From Tateyamaria omphalii (GTDB taxonomy: Bacteria > Pseudomonadota > Alphaproteobacteria > Rhodobacterales > Rhodobacteraceae): 64,000 nucleotides of DNA. The stretch spans positions 1 to 64,000 of the forward strand of contig NZ_CP019314.1 in the NCBI RefSeq assembly GCF_001969365.1. Reading direction: 5' to 3'. Within the stretch, counting starts at the first letter, position 1. Each line of letters opens with the position of its first letter. The position numbers and the translations under genes were made by a program. Shown here one piece after another: positions 47,276 through 56,069 of the stretch. Under the pieces are notes generated by a model that saw nothing but the letters and a program-made list of their open reading frames with translations, made no database searches and was not told the DNA's origin.

Positions 47276-48885
47276 CAAGGGGTGTGGGGCTTACTCTTGC
47301 TGCGGCGGTGATCTTTGCCGTGCTGGTGCTGCCAAACCACCCCGGCACGATGAAATGGAGCGCGCTCAACCGTTGGCCTTTGGAATTGCCCGTCTTGCTG
47401 CTGGGCGCGCTTGCTATCGGCCCCCGTTGGGGTGTGACCTATGCTGCAGCCCTGGCGCTTGTGTTTGCCGTGATCATCAAAGTGGCCGACTACGGGATGT
47501 TCAGCGCGTTTAACAGGACATTCAACCCGGTGCTTGATCTGTTTCTGGTCGGGGCCGGCCTGTCGCTTTTGCAGGACAGCATTGGTACAGGGCTGGCCGC
47601 GCTCGCGGTTATGGGCGGCGCACTCGCCTTGATCCTGCTCTTCCTCGCCCTTGAACGCAGCCTGCGCGCATGGGCGCGTTTGTCACCGCCAAAGCCCGTA
47701 CGATTGTCTGCGGCGGTGTTGGCCCTTCTTGGCGCAGGTTGGGCCGCGGCTGATGCTGGGCATCATTTGGAGTATTGGCGCTTTGACAAAAGCCCCCCCG
47801 GCACGGCGTGGACCACGCGCCTGACTGTCAAACGGGGGATCGAAGTGCAGCAGACCGCGACTGAACTGGCGCGATTTGCAGAAGCCGCGCAAAAGGATGC
47901 CTATGCCGACGCCTCCGGACTGCTGAACGCACTTGAAGGCCGGGATGTCATCCTGATCTGGATCGAAAGCTATGGGCGCGCCAGCTTTGACAACCCGCTC
48001 TATGCTCCGACGCACTTGGGAACGCTGCACGCGGCGCAAGCCGAGATCGCGCAAACCGGAATGGCCATGAAAAGCGGTTGGCTGACGGCCCCAACATCAG
48101 GCGGTCAAAGCTGGCTGGCGCACGGCGCGCTCGCCAGTGGCCTTTGGACATCCGACAACGGGCGGTACAAGGCCATGCTGGCCAGCGGTCAAAGGTGGCT
48201 GTTCCACTTCGCCCAGGACGCGGGCTACCGCACGACGGCGATCATGCCCGCGATTACCGTGGGCTGGCCCGAAAGTCTGGTCATGGGCTTTGACCAGATC
48301 TTTCCTGCCTCCGACATCCCCTACAAAGGTGATCCGTTCCGCTGGGTCACCATGCCGGACCAGTTCACACTGGCCGCATATCCTGCGCTGCTCACACCCG
48401 ATACGCGACCCGACTTCGTTCAGATCGCGCTTATCTCGTCCCACGCGCCTTGGACCCCTATTGCGGACATGGTGCCGTGGGACGCGGTCGATGACGGGAC
48501 CATTTTTAACGACATGGCGGCGCGGGGCCCGGCGCCCAAGGATCTGTGGCGCGACCAGGATGCGGTGCGCGATGCCTATCGCCGGTCGGTCGATTACTCC
48601 CTGCGCGCAACGTTCGCGCACGTGGCGCGGCTTGGCGATGCGGCGCCGCTGATCATTGTGGCGGGCGATCACCAGGCGGCAGGCTTCGTCGCGGGTAGCG
48701 ATAACAAGGATGTCGCCGTCCATATGATCGGCCCGCCTGATGTGCTTGACCGGATCACGCACTGGGAGTGGACCGACGGCCTGATTCCTTCCCCGGATGG
48801 CCCCGTGCGGCGCATGGACAGCTTTCGCAACGCCTTTCTTGACGCATTCACCTACGCGCAGGTTTCGGAGATGGTAGGGAAATGA
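47272..48885 (+). CDS. Membrane sulfatase-fold hydrolase/transferase
   Basis: A 537-residue protein with about five N-terminal helices and a periplasmic alkaline-phosphatase-superfamily domain (residues about 210-530). The domain shows DVILIWIESYGRASF, a putative nucleophile threonine in TAPTSGGQSWLAHGA, and the C-terminal metal motif IIVAGDHQ. The layout resembles phosphoglycerol or phosphoethanolamine transferases (LtaS, OpgB, EptA types). I infer transfer of a phospholipid head group onto an envelope molecule. Coupled to genes on both sides by 4-base overlaps. Confidence 0.82.
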   Translation: MTRGVGLTLAAAVIFAVLVLPNHPGTMKWSALNRWPLELPVLLLGALAIGPRWGVTYAAALALVFAVIIKVADYGMFSAFNRTFNPVLDLFLVGAGLSLLQDSIGTGLAALAVMGGALALILLFLALERSLRAWARLSPPKPVRLSAAVLALLGAGWAAADAGHHLEYWRFDKSPPGTAWTTRLTVKRGIEVQQTATELARFAEAAQKDAYADASGLLNALEGRDVILIWIESYGRASFDNPLYAPTHLGTLHAAQAEIAQTGMAMKSGWLTAPTSGGQSWLAHGALASGLWTSDNGRYKAMLASGQRWLFHFAQDAGYRTTAIMPAITVGWPESLVMGFDQIFPASDIPYKGDPFRWVTMPDQFTLAAYPALLTPDTRPDFVQIALISSHAPWTPIADMVPWDAVDDGTIFNDMAARGPAPKDLWRDQDAVRDAYRRSVDYSLRATFAHVARLGDAAPLIIVAGDHQAAGFVAGSDNKDVAVHMIGPPDVLDRITHWEWTDGLIPSPDGPVRRMDSFRNAFLDAFTYAQVSEMVGK

Positions 48886-49787
48886 CTATGCACTGGATCA
48901 AGTTCGCCGTGTCTGCCGGGGCGCTTGCCCTGCTCATGTGGTGGACCGACGCACCGAGTGTTTTGGCCCGCCTGCAGGATGCGGACCTTACGTGGATCCT
49001 GCTGGCGTTGCTGTCCGTGACGGCGGCCACATTCGCGATGGCCAGCCGGTGGCAGATTGCGGCGCGGGCATTTGATATCCGCATCGCGTATGGGTTGGCC
49101 TTGCGCGAGTACTACCTGGCGCAGCTGATCAACCTGGCCGTACCGGGCGGCGTGGCGGGTGACGTGACGCGGGCGGTCCGCGTGCGCCAGGCGGGTGATC
49201 TGAAACGCGCGGCACAGTCGGTCATGGCCGAGCGGCTCTTGGGCCAAAGCGCGCTCCTCGGGCTCATGCTGCTTGGCTTTGCCGCAGCGCTCGTCTTGCC
49301 GGGCGGGCCCATGTGGGGCGGCTTGGGCTGGCTTGTCCTGAGTGTCCTTGGGGGGTGTATCGCCGCCGCTGCCGTCACGGCCAAGACCAATACGGCAACA
49401 GCCCGGTTCATTCGCACAACCGGCAATCTGTTGCGGCGCCCCGCCCTGATCGCGCACGGCGCCGTCACGACTTTATGCCTTATCTTCGGCTTTTACGCCT
49501 GCGCGCGCGCAACCGGAGTGACGCTCCCCATTGAGGCATGGGCAACCCTTATCCCTCTGGTCCTCACCGCCATGCTGATCCCGCTGTCCATCGGTGGCTG
49601 GGGCTGGCGCGAAGGGGCTGCTGCGGCCCTCTTTCCAATGATCGGCGCACCGGCCAGTGCGGGCGTGGCGACAGGCATCACCTACGGCCTCGTGCTCTTC
49701 GTCGCCGCACTCCCGGCTGCCGGTCTCCTTCTAGTCCAAGGCATTTCATTCCCCCTTCCAACGAAAGGCAAAGCTGACACATCATGA
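48882..49787 (+). CDS. Flippase-like membrane protein (LPG synthase TM / UPF0104 family)
   Basis: A 301-residue polytopic protein with about eight helices. Family features are ASRWQIAARAF, LREYYLAQLINLAVPGGVAGDVTRAVRV and QSVMAERLLGQSALLGLM. Relatives (AglD C-terminal part, MprF flippase domain) are thought to move lipids or lipid-linked sugars across the membrane. It overlaps the sulfatase-fold gene and the following binding-protein gene by 4 bases each, so it belongs to the same process. Confidence 0.85.
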   Translation: MTMHWIKFAVSAGALALLMWWTDAPSVLARLQDADLTWILLALLSVTAATFAMASRWQIAARAFDIRIAYGLALREYYLAQLINLAVPGGVAGDVTRAVRVRQAGDLKRAAQSVMAERLLGQSALLGLMLLGFAAALVLPGGPMWGGLGWLVLSVLGGCIAAAAVTAKTNTATARFIRTTGNLLRRPALIAHGAVTTLCLIFGFYACARATGVTLPIEAWATLIPLVLTAMLIPLSIGGWGWREGAAAALFPMIGAPASAGVATGITYGLVLFVAALPAAGLLLVQGISFPLPTKGKADTS

Positions 49788-50773
49788 CACAACCTGCTCA
49801 TCTCACCCGCCGCTTCTTTCTTCAAACCAGCGCCACCGGCGTTGCAACCGTTGCCGCAGGCGTCCCCGCCTTTGCCGCAACATCGGTGAACTTCCAGCTG
49901 TCGTGGCTGCATTCGGTACAATTCGGCGGCAGCTATATCGCCGCCGACAAGGGGTATTGGAGCGACCTGGGCCTCGACGTTTCGCTGAGCCAGGGCGGCC
50001 CCAATGCGCCTGTTGAACCGCCCGTCGTGTCGGGCACTGCGCTTGTCGGGATTTCCGCCGCCGACTACACAGCCGCCGCCGTGGCGCAGGGTGCGCCGTT
50101 CAAGATCATCGCCGTCGCCATGCAGAAGAACCCGTTTGCCATCGCGTCACTCGCTGGCAACCCGGTGAACACGCCCGCAGACCTTGTCGGCAAGCGGATC
50201 GGTATGGCGGTGGCCAACACACCTGTGTTGCAAGCGCTCTGCACGCTGAACAACATCGACATCAATGGCATCGAGATTGTGCCGACCCAATACGACCCCG
50301 CTCCGTTGGTGAGCGGACAGGTCGATTGCCTGCTCTGCTGGGAAACCGATCTGCCCGTCGCGATGACGGTGCAGGGGGTCGACAACACAACGATGCTGAT
50401 GGCCGATCATGGCTATGCCCTGCATTCGCAAACCTACATCGCGACCGAAGACGCGCTGGCCAATCGCCGCGCCGATCTGGTGGCGCTTTTGAAGGGCGAG
50501 GTGATGGGCTGGAACGACTATTTCGCCGATACGGATGCCGCTGCGGCCCTCGCCGTCGACATGTTCCCTGACGCGGGCCTCGACCTTGAGGCGCAGAAGT
50601 TGCAGGCTGCGCGGCAGGTGCCGTTGATGTTCAGCGATCTGACAGCAGAGAACGGGTTTGGTTGGTTTACGGATGAAACCGTCGCCTCCAATATCGAAAC
50701 TCTGGCGCTGCTCGGGCAGGATGTTTCGGCGGATTTGTGGGACCGGTCGCTGCTCGAAGAGGTGCATGGCTGA
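49784..50773 (+). CDS. NMT1/THI5-like ABC transporter substrate-binding protein
   Basis: A 329-residue periplasmic binding protein with a twin-arginine signal (RRFFLQTSATGVATVAAG). It has the NMT1 fold opening VNFQLSWLHSVQFGGSYIAADKGYWSDLGLDVSL, then ISAADYTAAAVAQGAPFKII and LVGKRIGMAVANTP. This family binds thiamine precursors, pyrimidines, sulfonates or similar small aromatic or polar molecules. VDCLLCWETDLP is a distinctive cysteine-containing segment near the ligand cleft. It is coupled to the flippase gene and followed by its ATPase and permease genes. Confidence 0.88.
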   Translation: MTQPAHLTRRFFLQTSATGVATVAAGVPAFAATSVNFQLSWLHSVQFGGSYIAADKGYWSDLGLDVSLSQGGPNAPVEPPVVSGTALVGISAADYTAAAVAQGAPFKIIAVAMQKNPFAIASLAGNPVNTPADLVGKRIGMAVANTPVLQALCTLNNIDINGIEIVPTQYDPAPLVSGQVDCLLCWETDLPVAMTVQGVDNTTMLMADHGYALHSQTYIATEDALANRRADLVALLKGEVMGWNDYFADTDAAAALAVDMFPDAGLDLEAQKLQAARQVPLMFSDLTAENGFGWFTDETVASNIETLALLGQDVSADLWDRSLLEEVHG

Positions 50774-50797
50774 TCTACGCCTGAGGTCCGTCCGGGC

Positions 50798-51541
50798 ATG
50801 GTCAGCATCAATATCCAGTGCAACAGCGTCACCAAGCGTTTTGGCGCGACCGAAGTTGTCGCGCCCTTTTCCGTCACGCTTGCCGCAGGGCAAACCACGG
50901 CGCTTGTGGGTCCGTCGGGTTGCGGTAAATCAACGATCTTGCGGATGATCGCGGGACTGGAGGCGCCGGATGACGGCACAATCACGCTTGGATCCGACCC
51001 GCCAAAAACAGTCGCCAGGCGAGGCGGTCTGGCTATGGCGTTTCAGGATCCGTCGCTGCTGCCGTGGCGCAGCGTGCGCGCCAATATTGCACTGGGGGCC
51101 GAACTGGCCCGCAAACCAGTGGGTGATGTCGATGCGCTGATCGACTTGGTCGGTCTGGACGGTTTCGCGGACCACCGCCCGGCTGAATTGTCCGGCGGCA
51201 TGCGTCAACGCGCAGCCATTGCCCGCAGCCTCGTCTCCGCACCTGATGTGCTGCTGCTCGATGAGCCGTTTGGCGCAGTCGATGCGATGACGCGCAGGCG
51301 GCTCAACGCGGACCTGCCGCCGCTCTGGCGGTCGCGCGGCGCGACGGTCGTCCTGATCACCCATTCCGTGCAAGAGGCGGTCTTGCTTTCTGATCGGGTT
51401 CTGGTGTTGTCTCCGAGGCCGGCGCGCATCGTCGCCGATATCCCCATTGAACTGACTGGCCCGCGCCACGCCGACCAGTTCGAAACGCGCGACTTTCTCG
51501 CGTCCTCGCGCCGGGTTTTCGCGGCGCTCGAGGACACATGA
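50798..51541 (+). CDS. ABC transporter ATPase (SsuB/TauB/ThiZ type)
   Basis: A 247-residue ATPase with Walker A GPSGCGKST, Q-loop AMAFQDPSLLPWRSVRANIAL, signature LSGGMRQRAAIARSL, Walker B DVLLLDEPFGAVD and switch histidine LITHSVQEAV. The PSLLPW Q-loop is typical of the nitrate/sulfonate/thiamine-precursor group. It lies 24 bp after the binding-protein gene and overlaps the permease start by 4 bases. Confidence 0.92.
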   Translation: MVSINIQCNSVTKRFGATEVVAPFSVTLAAGQTTALVGPSGCGKSTILRMIAGLEAPDDGTITLGSDPPKTVARRGGLAMAFQDPSLLPWRSVRANIALGAELARKPVGDVDALIDLVGLDGFADHRPAELSGGMRQRAAIARSLVSAPDVLLLDEPFGAVDAMTRRRLNADLPPLWRSRGATVVLITHSVQEAVLLSDRVLVLSPRPARIVADIPIELTGPRHADQFETRDFLASSRRVFAALEDT

Positions 51542-53073
51542 CGTCCGCGCTGCGCATCATCGGCTGGGCGCTTCTGGCACTTATTCTGTGGGACCTAATC
51601 GCCCGCGTCGTGCCCGGCAATGCGCTTGTCAGCAGCCCGTTCGCCATCATGGCTTACACCCGTGACAATGCCGCACTGCTTATTCGCGCGACGGTCGAAA
51701 CATCAATCAACGCCGCGTGGGGCTTTGTTTGGGGAAACCTTGGCGCCATGGTGCTGGGCGCCGCGATTATGCTGGTACCGCGCAGCGAACGCACCCTAAA
51801 TTCGCTGGCGCTCTTGATCTTCTGCATTCCGCTTATCGCCAGCGGTCCAATCCTGCGCGTGCTTTTCGGCACTGGCACCGGCCCGCAAATCACGCTCGCC
51901 GCACTGGCCGTTTACTATACGACACTGCTCACCTTCCTTGTTGGCCTTCGTTCGGTGTCGCAGACTTGGACCGATCTCATGCGCGTCTACGGGCGCGGGG
52001 CACTGGCCACACTGGTCCGCATCCGCGCGCGCGCCAGCCTGCCTTACCTGTTCGTGGGGCTGCAAATCAGCGCGCCTGCCGCCTTCCTCGGCGCCATGAT
52101 CGGCGAGTTCACCGGGGCGGAGCGGGGCCTTGGCGTGCTGACGCTGCGCGCGATGCGGGGGTTGGACACTGATGCCACGTGGACGCTTGCGCTGATCTCC
52201 GCCTTGCTCGCCATGGCAGGCTATGCGCTGATCGGATGGGTCGGCCAGCGGCTGGTCGGATACCGGCCTGTCATCTTGCTGTCCGCGCCCACATCAATAG
52301 GCTCGCGCGGGCCCCTGACCCGCGTCGCCGAGATTGCGTTTATCGTGGCCTTGGGCTTGTCCCTCTGGCAGGTGTCGATGGACGCCTTTGACCTAAACCG
52401 CTTCTTTGCCAAGCGGCCGGGTGATGTCTGGATCTTCCTGATGGACGCGAACAACCGCAGCATACTGCTGTCGGCACTTGGCGAAACCCTGTCCTTCGCC
52501 GCGCCGGGGTACATCGCAGGCCTTGCTCTGGGCGCGGCTCTCGCGGTTCTCCTGGTGCTGTCTCCGGCCCTGAGTGGGGCGATGATGCCCGTTGCTGTCG
52601 CCTTGCGCGCTGTGCCGATCATCACGACTGCGCCGTTGCTGGTGCTGGCCTTTGGTCGGGGGCTGGTGGGCACGATGGTCGTGGTTGCGGTGATGATCTT
52701 TTTTCCCACCTTCGTCGCCTGCCAACAGGGTCTGCGCCAGACGCCCGGGCAGATTACTGATCTGTTCAGAAGCTATGGGGCAGGGCGGTGGGCGTTGCTG
52801 CGCGCAGCCCAGGTCCCGGCTATGCTGCCCGCCTTTTTCGCGTCGGCGCGCATGGCTGTGCCAGCGGCGTTGCTGGCGGTGACGACGGTGGAGTGGCTGG
52901 CGACGGGTAAGGGGATTGGCGTTCTGATGGCGATGACCGCGAGCACATCGAACTACAATATGCTCTGGTCCTGTGTGGCGGTGCTGGCGCTGGTGGCCGT
53001 GGCCGTCTACGCACTGGTCGCGACACTGGAACGCGCTGTGCTGCGCATCTACGCAAGCGAGCAGGTGACATGA
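51538..53073 (+). CDS. ABC transporter permease with two fused permease domains
   Basis: A 511-residue protein with two copies of the inner-membrane permease module (residues about 1-240 and 250-511). Each has an EAA-type coupling loop: VYGRGALATLVRIRARASLPYLFVG in the first and FRSYGAGRWALLRAAQVPAMLPAFFA in the second. Most NMT1-type systems use a homodimer of a single-domain permease, so the fusion is unusual. It overlaps the ATPase gene and the glycosyltransferase gene by 4 bases each. Confidence 0.88.
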   Translation: MTSALRIIGWALLALILWDLIARVVPGNALVSSPFAIMAYTRDNAALLIRATVETSINAAWGFVWGNLGAMVLGAAIMLVPRSERTLNSLALLIFCIPLIASGPILRVLFGTGTGPQITLAALAVYYTTLLTFLVGLRSVSQTWTDLMRVYGRGALATLVRIRARASLPYLFVGLQISAPAAFLGAMIGEFTGAERGLGVLTLRAMRGLDTDATWTLALISALLAMAGYALIGWVGQRLVGYRPVILLSAPTSIGSRGPLTRVAEIAFIVALGLSLWQVSMDAFDLNRFFAKRPGDVWIFLMDANNRSILLSALGETLSFAAPGYIAGLALGAALAVLLVLSPALSGAMMPVAVALRAVPIITTAPLLVLAFGRGLVGTMVVVAVMIFFPTFVACQQGLRQTPGQITDLFRSYGAGRWALLRAAQVPAMLPAFFASARMAVPAALLAVTTVEWLATGKGIGVLMAMTASTSNYNMLWSCVAVLALVAVAVYALVATLERAVLRIYASEQVT

Positions 53074-54110
53074 CGCGGGCCGTTTTCGCCATCCCGGGCG
53101 ACAAGGATCGTCGCACTGGCGGCTTCATCTATGAGGCACGCGTGCTGGCCGAGTTGAACGAGATGGGTTGTACAACGGCGCATTTACAATTGCCCGACAG
53201 CTTTCCTGATCCTACCGCGTCGGACATGGCAATGACCCTTGATGCGTTGCGGGCGGTTCCGGCGCATTTGCCTATCATACTGGATGGTCTTGTTTTTGGT
53301 GCAATTGACCCGATCGGGCTGGCCGAGGTCGCTGCGCCGGTGATTGCCATGGTTCATCATCCTCTGGGCCTTGAGACGGGCTTGCCCAAGGCGCGTGCCG
53401 ACTTTCTGTTGCAAAACGAAGCAGCGGCTCTGCGTCAAACCGAACATGTCATTGTACCAAGTCCTGAAACGGCGCGCGTCTTATGTCGCGATTTGGGTGC
53501 CGATCTAGACAGGATCACGGTGGCACCGCCTGGATTTGACAGACCGATTGTCAATCGTGAACCCTGCAACCCTCAGCTCATTTTGTCTGTCGGACTTCTG
53601 GCGCCGCGCAAGGGGCATGACGTTTTGCTGACGGCCCTTGGCCAACTGCGAGACCTGGAATGGCAGGCGGACATCGTGGGCAAGACACATGATGCGGATT
53701 ATGCGACTGCACTCTATGTTCAGGCCCGTGCATTATGCATTGATGATCGTGTGACGTTTTCTGGCGAAGTTGATCCGTCTGGACTTTCCAGCCGTTTCAA
53801 TGCTGCACATGTTTTCGCGCTTGCGACCCGGTACGAGGGGTATGGCATGGTTTTGGGCGAGGCCATGGCATATGGTCTGCCGGTTGTGTCATGCCGGGTC
53901 GGCGCTGTTCCCGAAACGGTCGGGAAAGCAGCTGTGCTTGTCCCGCCAGATGATCCCGCAGCGTTGGCGACCACGCTGCGGCAGATCCTGCAAGACGAAT
54001 CCAAAGCAGTTGAATTGTCCCGGCTGTCAGTGAAAGAAGCTGCGACGCTTCCCCGATGGCGGGATGCGGCGCGGTTGTTTGAAACGGTGATTGGCGGGTG
54101 CGTCATTTAG
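53070..54110 (+). CDS. Glycosyltransferase family 4 protein
   Basis: A 346-residue GT-B glycosyltransferase. The C-terminal nucleotide-sugar domain is clear: LILSVGLLAPRKGHDVLLTAL, VTFSGEVDPSGLSSRFNAAHVFALATRYEGYGMVLGEAMAYGLPVV with the E-x7-E motif, then VGAVPETVGKAAVLVPPDDP. The N-terminal half has HHPLGLETGLP. It is the last gene of the coupled run beginning at 46553, and its base composition is a little more AT-rich than its neighbours. The sugar and acceptor are unknown; a lipid or lipid-anchored acceptor is inferred from context. Confidence 0.88.
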   Translation: MTRAVFAIPGDKDRRTGGFIYEARVLAELNEMGCTTAHLQLPDSFPDPTASDMAMTLDALRAVPAHLPIILDGLVFGAIDPIGLAEVAAPVIAMVHHPLGLETGLPKARADFLLQNEAAALRQTEHVIVPSPETARVLCRDLGADLDRITVAPPGFDRPIVNREPCNPQLILSVGLLAPRKGHDVLLTALGQLRDLEWQADIVGKTHDADYATALYVQARALCIDDRVTFSGEVDPSGLSSRFNAAHVFALATRYEGYGMVLGEAMAYGLPVVSCRVGAVPETVGKAAVLVPPDDPAALATTLRQILQDESKAVELSRLSVKEAATLPRWRDAARLFETVIGGCVI

Positions 54111-54155
54111 GGATGGCGAGTTCTAAGTATGAACATACCGTCCTAATAATGAGAA

Positions 54156-54581
54156 TTATGTGTTATTTTGATATGTTGCGCCAATGGCAACGAGCGCGGC
54201 GTTGGCAACATCCTTGTCCTGGTCGGCAGAGCCTGATCCAACGCCGACACCTCCGACACATGCGCCGTTAATAACAATGGGCAGCCCGCCGCCCAATCGC
54301 GTCACTGCATTGTCCGTTGCAGCAGCAATGGCAAGACCAACCGCTTCGGGAATGGCGTCGCTGGGCGCGCGGATAGAGGCAGCGGTGCGCGCCTTGGCCT
54401 CAGCGCTTTTGAGGCTGAGGAATTTTGCTCCGGACATGCGGATCTGACCAAGCGTGACGCCGCTTGCGTCCACGATTACAATGCATTGCGGTTGGCCCAT
54501 TTCCTCGGCTCGCAAGACTGACGCCTGCAACATTGCCAAGACCGCCCCGTGTGTGAGGACAAGCGAGTTTTCAACATGCAT
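54156..54581 (-). CDS. GlcG/HbpS-family protein (DUF336)
   Basis: A 141-residue protein of the GlcG/HbpS family: AMLQASVLRAEEMGQPQCIVIVDASG, then LGGGLPIVINGACVGGVGVGSGSADQDKDVANAAL. I prefer ATG 54581 (GAGG nine bases upstream) to ATG 54590, where GAGG touches the start. Relatives are linked to glycolate, propanediol or haem binding; the biochemical role is uncertain. It is divergent from the 6-phosphogluconate dehydrogenase gene, and both share an operator-like palindrome at 54605-54618. Confidence 0.85.
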   Translation of the reverse strand: MHVENSLVLTHGAVLAMLQASVLRAEEMGQPQCIVIVDASGVTLGQIRMSGAKFLSLKSAEAKARTAASIRAPSDAIPEAVGLAIAAATDNAVTRLGGGLPIVINGACVGGVGVGSGSADQDKDVANAALVAIGATYQNNT

Positions 54582-54604
54582 GGGTTCCATCCTCAGGCTC
54601 TCTT

Positions 54605-54618
54605 TGTTATCGGTAACA
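54605..54618. promoter_or_regulatory. LacI-type operator between glcG-like and gnd
   Basis: TGTTATCGGTAACA is a near-perfect 14-bp palindrome. It differs by one or two bases from the paired sites upstream of the sugar transporter ATPase (TGTTACCGGTCACA, TGTGACCGGTAACA), 7.5 kb away. It is the likely binding site of the LacI regulator encoded at 62160-63191. Confidence 0.65.
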
Positions 54619-54647
54619 TAACAGCAGTTCCGGGAAGAGGAAAGCAC

Positions 54648-56069
54648 ATGTCTGCAGCAGAAATCGGCGTGATCGGGTTGGGGACGATGGGGGCTATGCT
54701 GGCGCTCAACATCGCGGATAATGGTTTTGCGGTTGCGGTGCACAATCGGACCGCGGCCCGTATCCCGGAGTTCATGGAGAAGGCCGGTGATCTGGCCCGG
54801 CGGATCACAGGCCACGCGGAATTGGAGGATTTTGTGAAGGGGCTGGCCAGCCCCCGAAACATCATCCTTATGGTGCCCGCAGGTGATGCCGTCGATGCGC
54901 AGATCGAACAGCTACGCCCTCTGCTGGATGTGGATGACATGGTCATTGATGCGGGCAACGCGAATTTCCATGACAGTGAACGTCGGGCAAAAGCGTCGGA
55001 AGAGGCGGGCGTTCCGTTTCTTGGCATCGGTGTGTCCGGGGGCGCGGAAGGCGCACGGTTCGGCCCTTCCATCATGGGCGGCGGCACGCCAGAGGCTTGG
55101 GATCGTGTCGCGCATATTCTAAAGGCCATCTCGGCCAAATACGAGGGCCAGCCCTGTGCCACCTACATGGGCACGGGTGGGGCCGGGCATTTCGTCAAGA
55201 CGGTGCACAATGGAATCGAATATGCCGATATGCAGCTGATTGCCGAAGCCTATGGCGTGATGCGTGATGGGATGGGAATGGATGCGGCGGCCTGCGGCGC
55301 TGTCTTTGATCGCTGGAACAAGGGGTTGTTGCAGAGCTACCTGATCGAGATTTCAGGCAAGGTGTCTGCCGCGACTGATCCCGAGACGGGCAATCCGATG
55401 CTGGACATGATCCTTGATCGTGCGGGCCAGAAAGGCACCGGGCGTTGGACTGTGATCGAGAGCCAGATGCTGGGCGCGCCTGTGCCTGTGATCGAAGCGG
55501 CTGTCGTTGCGCGCAACATGTCGGCGCAGCGCGATTTGCGTCTGGCCGGGGCCAAGGCGTTTGGTCCGACCGGTGGGGCGATGGCTGACGGCACGCTCAG
55601 CCTGGACGATCTGGAACAAGCGCTGATTGCGGGCAAGGTGCTGTGCTATGCCCAAGGCTTTGAACTGCTAATTAAAGCGCGCGCAGAATATGACTGGGAC
55701 TTGCCCATGGCAGAGATTGCCAAGGTGTGGCGCGAGGGGTGCATCATTCGTTCGGCTATGCTGAACGACATGGCGTCGGCGCTTACCGACGCGCCGGAGC
55801 AGAACCTTGCGCTGGCGCCCTATTTCGCGGACGTGTTGCGCAAGAACGTTGCGGGGCTGCGCAAGGTCGCCGTCGTCGCGATGGGCGCAGGGCAACCCGT
55901 GCCAGCGCTTGCTGCCGCTTTGAACTATTTCGACACGCTGACCAGCGCGCGCACCACGGCAAACATGCTACAAGCGCAGCGTGATTACTTCGGCGCCCAC
56001 AGTTTTGAGCGCACCGACAAAGATGGCAGTCATCACGGTCCCTGGCTGGATCAACACCTACAGGGGTGA
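54648..56069 (+). CDS. gnd: 6-phosphogluconate dehydrogenase, decarboxylating
   Basis: A 473-residue NADP+-dependent enzyme converting 6-phosphogluconate to ribulose 5-phosphate and CO2. The nucleotide site is GVIGLGTMGAMLALNIADNG and AVHNRT; the substrate and catalytic region has GVSGGAEGARFGPSIMGGG and GTGGAGHFVKTVHNGIEYADMQLI with the catalytic Lys and Glu; the C-terminal helical domain follows to residue 473. ATG 54648 has GAAGAGG 8 bases before it; upstream in-frame codons are not family-like. It overlaps the end of the convergent lactonase gene by 12 bases. Likely controlled by the operator at 54605. Confidence 0.94.
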   Translation: MSAAEIGVIGLGTMGAMLALNIADNGFAVAVHNRTAARIPEFMEKAGDLARRITGHAELEDFVKGLASPRNIILMVPAGDAVDAQIEQLRPLLDVDDMVIDAGNANFHDSERRAKASEEAGVPFLGIGVSGGAEGARFGPSIMGGGTPEAWDRVAHILKAISAKYEGQPCATYMGTGGAGHFVKTVHNGIEYADMQLIAEAYGVMRDGMGMDAAACGAVFDRWNKGLLQSYLIEISGKVSAATDPETGNPMLDMILDRAGQKGTGRWTVIESQMLGAPVPVIEAAVVARNMSAQRDLRLAGAKAFGPTGGAMADGTLSLDDLEQALIAGKVLCYAQGFELLIKARAEYDWDLPMAEIAKVWREGCIIRSAMLNDMASALTDAPEQNLALAPYFADVLRKNVAGLRKVAVVAMGAGQPVPALAAALNYFDTLTSARTTANMLQAQRDYFGAHSFERTDKDGSHHGPWLDQHLQG

